Assembly: GCA_038231395.1 (NCBI GenBank)
Contig: JBBRLL010000003.1
Span: 1-64,000 of the forward strand
DNA length: 64,000 nucleotides
Direction: 5' to 3'
From: Stagnihabitans sp038231395
Lineage (GTDB): Bacteria > Pseudomonadota > Alphaproteobacteria > Rhodobacterales > Rhodobacteraceae
Made by a program: the position numbers and the translations under genes
Notes under the pieces: generated by a model
What the model saw: only the letters and a program-made list of their open reading frames with translations
What the model was told of the DNA's origin: nothing
Databases searched by the model: none
Part shown: one piece after another, positions 52,889 to 62,629 of the stretch
Layout: every line of letters starts with the position of its first letter
How positions within the stretch are numbered: the first letter of the stretch is position 1

Positions 52889-53584
52889 ATGCTGGAAACC
52901 AAAGGGCTGACGCTGTACTACGGCGGCTCACAAATCTTGCACGGGATTGATTTTGTGGCCAAATCCGGTGAAGTGACCTGCGTCATGGGCACCAACGGCG
53001 TCGGCAAAACCTCGCTTCTGAAGGCGCTGGCAGGCACCCACATCCGCTCCGGCGGGGAGATCATTCTGAACGGTGAAACCCTGCCGCGCCTGCGCCCGCA
53101 AGACATGGCGGCACGCGGGCTGGCTGTGGTGCCACAAGGCCGGATGATCTTTCCGCTGCTGACCGTGCGCGAGAACCTTGAAACCGGCTACGCCCTGCTG
53201 CCGAAAGCGGAGCATAGGATCCCCGACGAAATCTATGACCTGTTCCCGGTGCTGAAAGACATGACGCGCCGTCGCGGCGGTGATCTGTCGGGCGGACAGC
53301 AACAGCAACTGGCGATCGCCCGCGCGATGATCATGAAGCCGAAGGTGCTGTTGCTGGACGAACCGACCGAGGGTATCCAGCCCAATATCATCCAACAAAT
53401 CGGTCGGGTGATCACCTACCTCAAGTCCAAGGGTGACATCGCCATCGTGCTGGTCGAACAGTATTTCGACTTTGCTTACGGCCTCGCCGATCAATTTTAC
53501 GTCCTGCGCCGGGGCAGCGTCGCGATGCACGGCAGCCGGACAGAGTTGACCCAGGACGCCCTGCGCGCCGAAGTTTCGGTCTGA
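52889..53584 (+). CDS. urtE: Urea ABC transporter ATP-binding protein UrtE
   Basis: The 231-residue LivF-type ATPase has Walker A GTNGVGKTSLL, the signature LSGGQQQQLAIARAM and Walker B VLLLDEPTEGIQPNI; the last segment is typical of UrtE. It is the final gene of the operon. No urease genes are in the window, so the intracellular urea-using enzyme lies elsewhere. Confidence 0.96.
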   Translation: MLETKGLTLYYGGSQILHGIDFVAKSGEVTCVMGTNGVGKTSLLKALAGTHIRSGGEIILNGETLPRLRPQDMAARGLAVVPQGRMIFPLLTVRENLETGYALLPKAEHRIPDEIYDLFPVLKDMTRRRGGDLSGGQQQQLAIARAMIMKPKVLLLDEPTEGIQPNIIQQIGRVITYLKSKGDIAIVLVEQYFDFAYGLADQFYVLRRGSVAMHGSRTELTQDALRAEVSV

Positions 53585-53765
53585 ACGGCCGGAAATGTGG
53601 ACCGGACGCATCAGAAGCGTCGAATTCGGGCCTTTTTCCGGGCCAATCCAAGCAAACGCATGGACTTTTTCCACAAAATCATCTTAAACTCGTTTCAATA
53701 AAAACCAATGACCTGACCTCGGACACAAGATCTGGGGCTGGCGAGCAGTAGAGCAGGCAAATATC

Positions 53766-56675
53766 GTGGTGACCTTAACGGGCTCGTCGGGGAATGATAC
53801 CCTGACCGGAGGAAGCGCGTCGGATTCCCTTTCCGGGGGCGACGGCAATGATCTGCTGTATGGCGGCGCAGCTAACGACCTGCTGTTCGGCGGCACCGGC
53901 AATGACACGCTGGTCGGCGGCAGCGGGGCGGACCGGCTGGACGGCGGCAGCGGCATCGACGTCGCCGACTATTCGACGTCGGGTGCCGGGGTAGCCGTCA
54001 GCCTGACCACCGGCCTGGGCACGGGTGGCGATGCGCAAGGCGATGTTCTGATCGGGATCGAAAACCTGACGGGGTCGGCGTTCAATGACACTTTGACCGG
54101 GGATGCCGGGTCCAACACACTATCAGGCGGTGCGGGCAACGACATCCTGGTGGGCGGCGCAGGTGCGGACCGGCTTGACGGCGGTTCGGGCATCGACATA
54201 GCGGATTATGCCGCCTCGACCGCTGGCGTATCAGTCAACCTTGCCACCGGGGTGGGGGCTGGCGGCGATGCGGCGGGCGATACGCTGGTCGGGATCGAGA
54301 ACCTGACCGGTTCGGCCTTGAATGACAGCCTGACTGGCGACGTGAACGCCAACGCGCTTTTTGGGGGCAATGGCGATGACACGCTGGCGGGTGGGGCCGG
54401 GGCGGACAGCCTTTACGGTGGCGCTGGCCTTGATATGGCCGATTATTCGGCTTCCGGTTCCGGGGTCACCGTCAATCTGACGAGCGGGATCAACACGGGC
54501 GGTGACGCGCAGGGCGATCTGCTGTCCGGGATCGAGGCGGTCACCGGATCCGCCTTCAACGACAGCCTGACCGGCAGCGCGGGTGCTGACAGCCTTTATG
54601 GCGGCGCAGGCAATGACACTCTGACCGGCGGCGCGGGGGCTGACCGGTTGGACGGCGGTACCGGAAATGACACGCTGAATGGCGGAGCCGGGGCCGACCT
54701 TCTGGACGGTGGCACAGGCCTTGATACGGCGGATTACGTTGGCTCAACTGCGGCGGTTTCCATCAATCTGACGGCAGGCACCGCTTCGGGCGGCGATGCG
54801 ACCGGCGACGTGCTGATCAGCATCGAGAACCTGATTGGCTCTGCCTTCAACGACAGCCTGACCGGCGACGCCGGGGCCAATGCGATCTTTGGCGGGGCTG
54901 GCAATGACGTGATTGCCGGCGGCGGCGGGGCTGACAGTCTTGACGGCGGCACGGGCATCGATACGGCAGACTACTCCGCCTCGGGTGCTGCGGTGGCGGT
55001 CAACCTTGCCACGGGCTTGGGGTCGGGCGGCGATGCGCAAGGCGATACGCTGCTTGGGTTCGAGAATCTCACCGGTTCGGCCTTTAACGACATCCTGACC
55101 GGCGATGCGGCCAACAATATGCTGATTGGCGGCTTGGGTGACGATGCGCTGTATGGCGGTGCCGGCACTGACAGCCTGTCGGGTGGCGATGGCAATGACA
55201 CCCTGTCGGGCGGCAGTGGAGCGGACACGCTCTACGGCGGTGCCGGGATGGACTATCTGGACTATTCCACCTCGACTGCCGCAGTCAGTGTCAACCTGAC
55301 CACCGGGGTGGCCTTGTACGGCGACGCGCAGGGCGATGTGTTGGGCGGCGATGACGGCATCTTCGGATCGTCCTTCAATGACACGTTGATTGGCTTTGAC
55401 GGCTTCAGCGTCAGCGGCGACGTCTTTACCAACATCTTTTACGGCGGGCTTGGAAACGACTATGAAGACGGTTTGGCGGGCAATGACATCCTTTACGGCG
55501 GGGGTGACAATGACACGGTCTATGGCGGCGCGGGCGACGATTCCGTCTATGGCGATGCGGGCAATGACGTGGTCAGTGGCGGCGACGGCAACGACCTCGC
55601 CTCCGGAGGCGATGGCCACGACACCCTGACGGGCGACGCCGGAAACGACAGCCTCTACGGCGACGCGGGCAACGACAGCGTGTTTGGCGGCACCGGCGAC
55701 GACGCGGTCTATGGCGGCACCGGCGACGACACGCTCAGCGGTGACGCGGGCAATGATTCCCTGAGCGGTGGTGACGGCAACGACACTTTGTACGGCGGCG
55801 ACGGCAACGACTACGTCACCGGCGACGCAGGCAACGACGTGTTCTTTGGCGGCGCGGGCAATGACACCCTGATCGGCGGTGACGGCAACGATATCTTCCA
55901 CGGCGGCATCGGTGACTTTGTCGATGGCTCGGAAAACACCGGCGACAACGACGTTCTGGATATGTCCGGCCAGCTGAACTACCGCATCATCCGCGACGCA
56001 GCCAACCCCGAGGATGGCCATGTCAACTATTTCGACAGCCATGGCCACATCATCGGAACCCTTGAGTTTCGCAACATCGAGACGATTGTCACCTGCTTTA
56101 CCCCCGGCACCCTGATCGCCACACCGACCGGTGCTGTTGCAATCGAGGCATTGACGGCGGGTGATCTGGTCATGACCCGCGACCATGGACCGCAACCGAT
56201 CCGCTGGCTGGGCACCAAGACGATCAACGGGGCGCAACTGTCGCGCGACGCCAGCCTGTACCCGATCCGCATCAGGGCCGGCGCATTGGGACAGGGCCTG
56301 CCGTTGACGGATATGATGGTGTCGCGCCAGCACCGCATGCTGCTGACCGGCCCGCGTGCCGAACTGCTGTTCGGTGAGGATGAGGTGCTGGTGCGCGCCT
56401 GCCACCTGACCCATCTGGCCGGGGTATCCTCGGTCCTCGTGCCAGAGGTGACCTACCTGCACCTGATGTTTGACCGACACGAGGTGGTTGTGGCCAATGG
56501 CGCGTGGAGCGAAAGCTTCCAACCCGGCGAACGCGGCCTGGGCGGGCTGGATCAGGCCGAACGCTGCGAGTTGTTCAAGATTTTCCCCGAATTGTCAGAC
56601 CAAATCCCCGCCCAATTCAACAGCGCCCGGGTAACGCTGAAAGGGTTTGAGGCGAAGGTGTTGCTGGTGGCGTGA
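53766..56675 (+). CDS. RTX-repeat protein with C-terminal Hint domain
   Basis: The 969-residue, acidic, Gly/Asp-rich protein has two repeat regions. Residues 1 to about 530 contain about six long units, each with GGSGIDxADYS, a VSVNL strand and a GSAFNDxLTGDA segment. Residues about 530-735 are simple calcium-binding GGxGNDxxYG nonapeptides. From Cys777 (CFTPGTLIATPTG) a Hint (hedgehog/intein-type) domain follows, including RDHGPQPIRWLG and SRQHRMLL. Such proteins are usually exported by type I systems, and the Hint domain may self-cleave. Start is GTG at 53766. No transporter gene is adjacent. Confidence 0.9.
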   Translation: MVTLTGSSGNDTLTGGSASDSLSGGDGNDLLYGGAANDLLFGGTGNDTLVGGSGADRLDGGSGIDVADYSTSGAGVAVSLTTGLGTGGDAQGDVLIGIENLTGSAFNDTLTGDAGSNTLSGGAGNDILVGGAGADRLDGGSGIDIADYAASTAGVSVNLATGVGAGGDAAGDTLVGIENLTGSALNDSLTGDVNANALFGGNGDDTLAGGAGADSLYGGAGLDMADYSASGSGVTVNLTSGINTGGDAQGDLLSGIEAVTGSAFNDSLTGSAGADSLYGGAGNDTLTGGAGADRLDGGTGNDTLNGGAGADLLDGGTGLDTADYVGSTAAVSINLTAGTASGGDATGDVLISIENLIGSAFNDSLTGDAGANAIFGGAGNDVIAGGGGADSLDGGTGIDTADYSASGAAVAVNLATGLGSGGDAQGDTLLGFENLTGSAFNDILTGDAANNMLIGGLGDDALYGGAGTDSLSGGDGNDTLSGGSGADTLYGGAGMDYLDYSTSTAAVSVNLTTGVALYGDAQGDVLGGDDGIFGSSFNDTLIGFDGFSVSGDVFTNIFYGGLGNDYEDGLAGNDILYGGGDNDTVYGGAGDDSVYGDAGNDVVSGGDGNDLASGGDGHDTLTGDAGNDSLYGDAGNDSVFGGTGDDAVYGGTGDDTLSGDAGNDSLSGGDGNDTLYGGDGNDYVTGDAGNDVFFGGAGNDTLIGGDGNDIFHGGIGDFVDGSENTGDNDVLDMSGQLNYRIIRDAANPEDGHVNYFDSHGHIIGTLEFRNIETIVTCFTPGTLIATPTGAVAIEALTAGDLVMTRDHGPQPIRWLGTKTINGAQLSRDASLYPIRIRAGALGQGLPLTDMMVSRQHRMLLTGPRAELLFGEDEVLVRACHLTHLAGVSSVLVPEVTYLHLMFDRHEVVVANGAWSESFQPGERGLGGLDQAERCELFKIFPELSDQIPAQFNSARVTLKGFEAKVLLVA

Positions 56676-56887
56676 GCCGGTCAGCGTATTTGGTATTCGG
56701 CAACGGTCCGGTAAAAGGCTTTCGGCTGCGATCAGGAATGCAAGATACCCTAGACTGAGATTTGATGGAAGCGCTACACTCTCCCTTTACGCGGGACGTG
56801 CCGCTGCGCCAATCTGCCCGGCCCGTTGCTGCCTGCACTGCCTTTTGTCCGGACCAGCCCGCTGCTTTTTGGCGCATTTTTGCGCCC

Positions 56888-58549
56888 TTAAAACCGCGCA
56901 TCCCCCAGCCCGCAGAAGGCATCCACCGGGCTGATCGGGTTCCACGCAGAACGCCCCAACAAACACTCCACCACCGCCTTCTGCATTGAGGGCATCGTGG
57001 CATAGGCGTTGACATAGGTGGGCGCGCGTGGGGCATCGTACAGGTAGTAAGGGTAGCCGAACGACACCATCAGCGTCGGAATCTCATGCCAGTGCCGCGC
57101 CATTGCAGCGCCAAAATTTCCCGTCAGTTTCAGCCAGTCGAGGAAGATGCGGCCCCTCGTCAAAAGGGTTTCCTCGCCAAACAGATAAATCATCAGGTCA
57201 AAGTCTGCGGGCGAGGGGACAAGGCCGGGCACAGCCATTGTCACTTCAAACCCCTCGGCGCGCAGCATGTCGGGCAGGTCAAAGGCGATCGGTTGCGGGA
57301 AAAACGGCACGATGATGCCAGAGGTTACCACCAGCACGCGGCGGTGCTTGCGCGGCGACAGCGGCAGAAGGTGTTGCACATCCTTGACCAAGGTTGGCGC
57401 GCGTTGGGTGACGGCCATGGCCGCAGCCTTGTGCTCTGGCCGCGCCAAACCTGCCCGGTCAACCTTGGCCACCCCCTTGTGCAGCCCCGCCCACGCCTTC
57501 AGCCCCAGAACCCGCGTCAAAGCCTGATCCAGCCGTTCCGGGCTGATCCGTCCATCTGCCACAGCCTCGGTGATCAGCGCCACATCCGCCGCCGCATCGC
57601 GCGAAAACAGGATGATGTCGCAGCCGTTTTCTATCACCTCCGGCAGCATGTCACGACGCGGTGCCCAAGACCCGAACCCGGCCATCGGCGTTGCATCCGA
57701 GACGATCACCCCGTTGAAGCCCAATTGCCCGCGCAACAGATCTAGGTTCAGCGCCTTGGAGACAGCAGCAGGCCGGTACGCCTCCACCCCGGCATCAGGG
57801 TTCTGCGCGAGAATATAGGCCGGTAAAGCAATATGCGCCGACATGACCGACATCACGCCCGACGCAATGGCTGCGCGGTACAAGCGGCCAAAAGTCGCCT
57901 CCCACTCGGCCAAGGACAACGGATTGATCGTGGTAACCAGATGCTGATCGCGGTCGTCGTACCCCTCACCGGGCCAGTGCTTGACGGTCGCGGCAACCCC
58001 TGCCGCCTGAAATGCGGCAATCTGAGCCAGAGACTGCGCTTCGATGACGTCAACAGAGGCGCCAAACCCCCGGGTCGCCACGATGGCGCTGCGAAACGCC
58101 TTGTTGATGTCGATGACCGGGGTGAAGGACCAGTTGATCCCGATGGCCCGCGCCTCTTCTGCCATGATGCGGCCGATGGCAGTTGACGCCGCCACGTCGT
58201 TCACCGCTGCAAGTGCCAAGGGGTTGGGCACCTCGGTTCCGATGGCCAGCGACATCCGGCTGCCCTCCAGATCGGCCGAGACGAACAAGGGCACCTTGGC
58301 AGACCCTTGCAGGGTGTCGATGAAATCCGCCTCATACTCCAGATCGGGCGAGAAGTTCCGGGTGATCCCGGCGGGCTTTAACGCCGCCAGCCGCGAAAGT
58401 TCACCGGGGTCTTTGCCCATCGAGTGAAAGACGAACAACTGCCCGACCTTTTCGGCGGGGGTCATCGCCGCTTTGGTCGCCTTGACCCAGTCCAACCCTG
58501 ACTGATCCAGAGAAAACGGCGCTTTGCGGAGGAGGTCTGTGCTGTCCAT
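56888..58549 (-). CDS. Glycoside hydrolase family 3 protein (beta-N-acetylhexosaminidase-like)
   Basis: The 553-residue protein has a GH3 N-terminal barrel with the NagZ-like loop KHWPGEGYDDRDQH, which keeps the K-H-x-P-G-x-G...D-x-H frame but has Glu in place of the usual His after PG. The candidate nucleophile Asp is in VSDATPMAGF. A C-terminal GH3_C-like domain of about 150 residues follows. No signal peptide is seen, so it is probably cytoplasmic. The ATG at 58549 follows GAGAG. It is convergent with the RTX gene. Confidence 0.9.
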   Translation of the reverse strand: MDSTDLLRKAPFSLDQSGLDWVKATKAAMTPAEKVGQLFVFHSMGKDPGELSRLAALKPAGITRNFSPDLEYEADFIDTLQGSAKVPLFVSADLEGSRMSLAIGTEVPNPLALAAVNDVAASTAIGRIMAEEARAIGINWSFTPVIDINKAFRSAIVATRGFGASVDVIEAQSLAQIAAFQAAGVAATVKHWPGEGYDDRDQHLVTTINPLSLAEWEATFGRLYRAAIASGVMSVMSAHIALPAYILAQNPDAGVEAYRPAAVSKALNLDLLRGQLGFNGVIVSDATPMAGFGSWAPRRDMLPEVIENGCDIILFSRDAAADVALITEAVADGRISPERLDQALTRVLGLKAWAGLHKGVAKVDRAGLARPEHKAAAMAVTQRAPTLVKDVQHLLPLSPRKHRRVLVVTSGIIVPFFPQPIAFDLPDMLRAEGFEVTMAVPGLVPSPADFDLMIYLFGEETLLTRGRIFLDWLKLTGNFGAAMARHWHEIPTLMVSFGYPYYLYDAPRAPTYVNAYATMPSMQKAVVECLLGRSAWNPISPVDAFCGLGDARF

Positions 58550-58855
58550 GGCTCTCACTGGAATTGGTGTTTCAGTCAGTATTACACCCGTTATGTCCGG
58601 ATTTGCAAAGAGGTGAGGGGTTGGGGGCAGATGTCTGAACGGCTGCTGTCAGACGCACAGGCGACCCGACATGAAGGCAACTCAAAAAGCGATACCGGCT
58701 GGCGCATTGCGCTTTCTGCCAAGCCAGATCACCGTCATCGCGCAGGAAGTCGTGACGCTGAACCCGGCCACAAGCTGTTCGAAAGGACGTGAAAAAAGCC
58801 CTCGCGGCAGATGTCTCGTCGCTTCGAAGCACAGCCTATATCTGCAAAGCATAGG
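58550..58855. other. Gene-free interval between the GH3 gene and tRNA-Cys
   Basis: These 306 bases contain only overlapping short frames without ribosome binding sites. Nothing else is seen apart from the expected GH3 promoter region. Confidence 0.45.
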
Positions 58856-58929
58856 TGGAGGCGGGTATCGGAATCGAACCGATCTTCACGGATTTGCAAT
58901 CCGGTACGTAACCTCTCCGCCAACCCGCC
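58856..58929 (-). tRNA. tRNA-Cys (GCA)
   Basis: A 74-base cloverleaf with encoded CCA: acceptor GGCGGGT/ACCCGCC, anticodon loop ATTGCAAA on stem CCGGA/TCCGT, T arm with TTCGATT, and discriminator U73 as required for cysteine tRNA. It is a single gene. Confidence 0.96.
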
Positions 58930-59006
58930 GCCGTCAAGGTGGTGCTTGCATAGCGCCAGTTGCCGGGCATGGCAAGGGGCGGTCAGTCGGCCAAATCACT
59001 CCCCTC

Positions 59007-59447
59007 TTAGTCAACTGCGATCTCTGGTCCGGCGATATGCACCGCCAACAGGCAACCGTTCGGGGTGTAGGAGTGATGCTCGCTGCCGTCGCGGTAAAAC
59101 ACCAGATCGCCGGCCTTGAGGATGCGGCCATCGGATTCGTGCAACTCGCCTTCAAGGATCAGGAATTGCTCATGTCCGTTGTGGCGGTGGCCGCGAGTCG
59201 TCATCCCGGCGGGCATGCGGTAGACGTGAAAGCCGGTGCCCAAAGGGATGCCGGTGTCCAGTTGCAGAATGGCATCGCCAAGCGCCAGACCGTCCGGATA
59301 GACAAAGTTCTGGAAGGCAGCGTCGTGGATATTGGCAATCTTGCGGTCAGTTTCAGTGATGTCGCGCATTTCGGCTCCATTGGGTTGGGGAATTGTGTAG
59401 GGTCTGGCCCACACATCGGCATTGATCAAACCTGGGTCGGCGGTCAT
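59007..59447 (-). CDS. Cupin domain protein
   Basis: The 146-residue single-domain cupin has the metal-binding motif GHRHNGHEQFLILEGELHE (His, His and Glu ligands) and a second motif GSEHHSYTPNG. Substrate unknown. It is divergent from the DUF1349 gene, with 29 bp between the two starts, so the promoters overlap and the two genes are probably co-regulated. Confidence 0.85.
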   Translation of the reverse strand: MTADPGLINADVWARPYTIPQPNGAEMRDITETDRKIANIHDAAFQNFVYPDGLALGDAILQLDTGIPLGTGFHVYRMPAGMTTRGHRHNGHEQFLILEGELHESDGRILKAGDLVFYRDGSEHHSYTPNGCLLAVHIAGPEIAVD

Positions 59448-59476
59448 TCTGACCCCCTTTGCAGGAGGGTTTGCGT

Positions 59477-60037
59477 GTGGCTGAAAAAATCTGGCTGAAC
59501 CCGCCCGACTTCGCGGCCCATGCCGACGGCGTGCTGCAGGTTGTCACCGGGGATGCGGGCGATTTCTGGCGCGACACCTGGTACGGCTTTCGCCACGACA
59601 ACGGCCACGCGTTGTTGCAGGCTGTGGAGGGTGCGTTCACCTGCGAGGTTACATTCTCCGCCGATTTTCAGGCGCAATACGATCAGGCGGGCCTGATGAT
59701 CCGCGCGGATGCGGCCAACTGGATCAAGGCCGGGATCGAATTTGTCAATGGAAGCCCTTGGTTGGCCTGCGTTGTGACTGTGGATAAGTCTGATTGGTCG
59801 CAGATGCCTTTGCCGGGGTTCAACGGGTCTCTTGGCCTGCGCCTGACCCGGATTGGCGATGCGGTCTGGGTACAATACCGTATTGAGGATACCTGGGTGA
59901 TGTTCCGTCTTGCTTATTTCCCGCCCGACTTGGCGGTTTCGGCGGGCCCAATGACCTGCTCGCCCTCCCGCGCCGGACTGGCCGTGGCATTTCGCGATCT
60001 CTACCTTGGCCCGCCCAAATCTTTGCAACCTTACTGA
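59477..60037 (+). CDS. DUF1349 protein
   Basis: The 186-residue protein belongs to the DUF1349 (concanavalin-like jelly roll) family: FWRDTWYGFRHDNGH, DQAGLMIRADAANWIKAGIE and LGLRLTRIGDAVWVQYR. The GTG at 59477 is chosen because AGGAGGG lies eight bases before it; the frame is open to a TTG at 59459. The fold suggests carbohydrate binding. Its stop and that of the next gene on the other strand nearly meet. Confidence 0.85.
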   Translation: MAEKIWLNPPDFAAHADGVLQVVTGDAGDFWRDTWYGFRHDNGHALLQAVEGAFTCEVTFSADFQAQYDQAGLMIRADAANWIKAGIEFVNGSPWLACVVTVDKSDWSQMPLPGFNGSLGLRLTRIGDAVWVQYRIEDTWVMFRLAYFPPDLAVSAGPMTCSPSRAGLAVAFRDLYLGPPKSLQPY

Positions 60038-60038
60038 C

Positions 60039-60881
60039 CTAACCAAGACGCAAAGCCTCCAACTTTGGCCAGTCATCGGCGGGAATAACCACCGCCGTTT
60101 CGGTCACATGCGCCGTCCAGCCATACAAGGCCAGAAAGGGCGTCGGGCCAACCTTGGTGGCGTGCGGCCGGTTTGGCGCATTCCAGACCGGCACATGGGC
60201 GGGTTTCACATTCAGCGGCGTCTGCGGCCCGAAACGCCAGCCATGCGGGCCGGTCAGCGGGGCGTAAAGCTCTGGTGCGGCATGGTGATGGTCGCGGTAC
60301 AGAAGGTGCGGGGCAATCAGAAAGATGCCAAAGTCGCAGTCGCGCGCCGCAATCGTGGCGTTTTCGCCGATCAACGAAGCAAAGGCATGACCCTGCGCAA
60401 AAGCCTCGCCAATCTCGGCGACGGGATAGAAATCATAAGGTTTCCACGTCAGGTGGGGGGCGGCTTGCGCAATCGTCTGAGCTAAGGACGGATGGGTTGC
60501 GACCAAGGCGGCCAAGGCATCGCCCAGATGGGCTGCAATCACCGGGTTGGGGCGCGGAGCAAGCGTGACAGGACCGGCGCGCCACTGGTTCAGCTTTGCC
60601 CGAACCTCGGCCACACCCGGGCCGTGCAGGCCAGATAGATAGCGGTCACACTCTTCGATCAGACGACGGAAGGTCACCTCGCCTGAAGTGGCATTTGACA
60701 GCGGGGCCAAACCAACCTCTGCCAGCATTGACGCCGGATCCTGACCATCAAGCGCAGAGGATATCCGATAAATCTCCAACACTTGCGGGCTGATCTTGCC
60801 AGTCTGGTATAGCGCCATTGCCGCCGCATACCGGGCGCGACCGGAACCTTTTGACCCAAGTGGCAGGGAAATATCGCTCAT
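60039..60881 (-). CDS. DMSP-lyase-fold cupin protein
   Basis: The 280-residue protein belongs to the cupin family of dimethylsulfoniopropionate lyases (PF16867 type). All metal-binding and catalytic positions known from DddK/DddQ are present: His198, His200, Glu204 and Tyr206 in the H-x-H-x3-E-x-Y motif, and His240 in NRPHATK. An N-terminal helical domain of about 150 residues precedes the cupin. It overlaps the upstream permease gene by four bases, so it is the last gene of the ABC transporter operon. Many family members are not true DMSP lyases, so the substrate is open. Confidence 0.82.
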   Translation of the reverse strand: MSDISLPLGSKGSGRARYAAAMALYQTGKISPQVLEIYRISSALDGQDPASMLAEVGLAPLSNATSGEVTFRRLIEECDRYLSGLHGPGVAEVRAKLNQWRAGPVTLAPRPNPVIAAHLGDALAALVATHPSLAQTIAQAAPHLTWKPYDFYPVAEIGEAFAQGHAFASLIGENATIAARDCDFGIFLIAPHLLYRDHHHAAPELYAPLTGPHGWRFGPQTPLNVKPAHVPVWNAPNRPHATKVGPTPFLALYGWTAHVTETAVVIPADDWPKLEALRLG

Positions 60882-61717
60882 TCGTTCGCCCTGTAGGCCA
60901 ATCTTCGGTCTCTTTCGCGGCGCATCTCGGCACGGTTCATCACGACGCCCGCGCTGATCACGCAGACGCCGACCACCAGCACGATCAGGGTGGCGAGCGC
61001 GTTGATGTCTGGCGTCACCCCCAGTTTTACCTTGCTCCAGATCATGATCGGCAGCGTCGTAGTGCCCGGCCCGGTGGTGAAATTGGTGATGACCACATCG
61101 TCCATCGAGATCGTGAAGGCCAGCAGCCAACCCGATAGAATTGCTGGGGAAATCACCGGCAACGTTACGTCTTTCATCACCTGCCAAGGGCGTGATCCAA
61201 GGTCCATCGCCGCTTCCTCAATCGCCCGATCGGCAGACAACATCCGCGACTTTACAATAGTGGTTACGAAAACCATGGAAAAGGTGATGTGCGCCAAGGT
61301 CACCGTGGTAAAACCGCGTTGCGCCGGCCAGCCTACAAATTGCGCCATCAGGATGAAGAAAATCAGCGAGGAGATGCCGGTGATCACCTCGGGCATGATC
61401 AAGGGTGCGGTGACGAGGCCAGAAAACAGCGTCCGCCCGCGAAATTTTGAAAACCGCGCGAGGGCGATGCCAGCCATTGATCCCAGGATCGTCGCGCAAG
61501 TTGATGAAATAACTGCGATTTCCAGTGAAAGCACCAAAGCCTTGCCCACCGCATCATTTGCGACCAAGGCTGCATACCATTTCGTCGAAAATCCGCCCCA
61601 TACGGTGGCCAGGCGCGAGACGTTGAAGGAATAGACCATCATCGACAGGATCGGCACGTAGAAAAATGCAAATCCGAAAGCCAGCATGGAAACGAGGAAC
61701 GGGCTGCGGCGCTTCAT
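60878..61717 (-). CDS. ABC transporter permease, polyamine type (PotC/PotI-like)
   Basis: The 279-residue protein has six membrane spans and the EAA loop EEAAMDLGSRPWQVMKDVTL that contacts the ATPase. The ATG at 61717 overlaps the upstream permease by four bases. It forms the channel with the PotB/PotH-like partner. The family transports putrescine/spermidine or related cationic solutes. Confidence 0.93.
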   Translation of the reverse strand: MKRRSPFLVSMLAFGFAFFYVPILSMMVYSFNVSRLATVWGGFSTKWYAALVANDAVGKALVLSLEIAVISSTCATILGSMAGIALARFSKFRGRTLFSGLVTAPLIMPEVITGISSLIFFILMAQFVGWPAQRGFTTVTLAHITFSMVFVTTIVKSRMLSADRAIEEAAMDLGSRPWQVMKDVTLPVISPAILSGWLLAFTISMDDVVITNFTTGPGTTTLPIMIWSKVKLGVTPDINALATLIVLVVGVCVISAGVVMNRAEMRRERDRRLAYRANE

Positions 61718-62625
61718 GTGTCGGTGTCCCGTGCCTCTGCGCGCGCCTCGAAATGCGAATAGATCATCATCGGCCCGACCATCAGGATCAGCAGCGCCAC
61801 CGCCACAGCAGAGGCCATCGGCCAATCGCGAGCGGCGGTGAATTCGTCGGAGATCACCCGTCCGATCATGGGTGAGGATGCATCGCCGACCAGCGTCGGG
61901 ATCACGAGTTCACCCGCAGCGGGGATAAAGACCAACATGCCACCCGCGATAATGCCGGGGATGGATTGCGGCAGGGTGATATCGCGGAACACGGCAAACG
62001 GGCGACTGCCAAGATCCATCGCCGCCTCGTTCAATGTCTCATCCAATCTCTCAAGATTGGCGTACAAGGGCAGGATCATAAAGGGTAAATAGGTGTAGAC
62101 CATCACAAGAACGACGGCGAAATTGGTGTGCATCATCGGGACCGAGGGAACCGCCCAATCCAGTGGCACCAGCCAGTTCCACCCCGCCGTAACCAAGCGG
62201 TTGAACCACGAATTTGACCCCATCAGACCCATCCACGCATAGACCCTCAGCAAAAAAGAGGTCCAGAACGGCAGGATCACCAGCATCAAAAGGATGTTGC
62301 GCCACGCTTTTTCAACCCGCGTCAGGCCCAACGCCATCGGGTAGCCGATGCACAGACACAGCACCATCGCTACGGAGGCATTGCCCAAAGAGGTGACGAA
62401 CGCGCGCAGATACAGCGCATCGGTGAACAGGCGGGCGTAGCCGGTCAGGTTGAACATCGGGTTCGCGCCACCAAAGCCAAAGGGGGGTGCTGTGGCGGTG
62501 CGGGTGGCGAAACTCATCGCAAGCACGATCAGAAACGGGATCAGAAAGAAGATCAAAAGCCAGACATAGGGCGCGCCGATCACGATGTCTGACCAGCCCC
62601 GACGGTTGAACCAGTGTCGGAGCAT
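61714..62625 (-). CDS. ABC transporter permease, polyamine type (PotB/PotH-like)
   Basis: The 303-residue protein has six membrane spans and the EAA loop NEAAMDLGSRPFAVFRDITLP. It starts 4 bp after the ATPase stop. Together with the following gene it makes the heterodimeric channel. Confidence 0.93.
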   Translation of the reverse strand: MLRHWFNRRGWSDIVIGAPYVWLLIFFLIPFLIVLAMSFATRTATAPPFGFGGANPMFNLTGYARLFTDALYLRAFVTSLGNASVAMVLCLCIGYPMALGLTRVEKAWRNILLMLVILPFWTSFLLRVYAWMGLMGSNSWFNRLVTAGWNWLVPLDWAVPSVPMMHTNFAVVLVMVYTYLPFMILPLYANLERLDETLNEAAMDLGSRPFAVFRDITLPQSIPGIIAGGMLVFIPAAGELVIPTLVGDASSPMIGRVISDEFTAARDWPMASAVAVALLILMVGPMMIYSHFEARAEARDTDT

Positions 62626-62629
62626 GGGC

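Noticed and set aside
53766..55980. Regularly repeated DNA resembling a repeat array
   Set aside because: The periodicity is that of coding RTX repeats in one open frame, not of a CRISPR array with unique spacers.
54744..56522. Minus-strand frame of 592 codons opposite the RTX gene
   Set aside because: The repetitive Val/Ala/Ile pattern simply mirrors the GGxGND repeats on the other strand.
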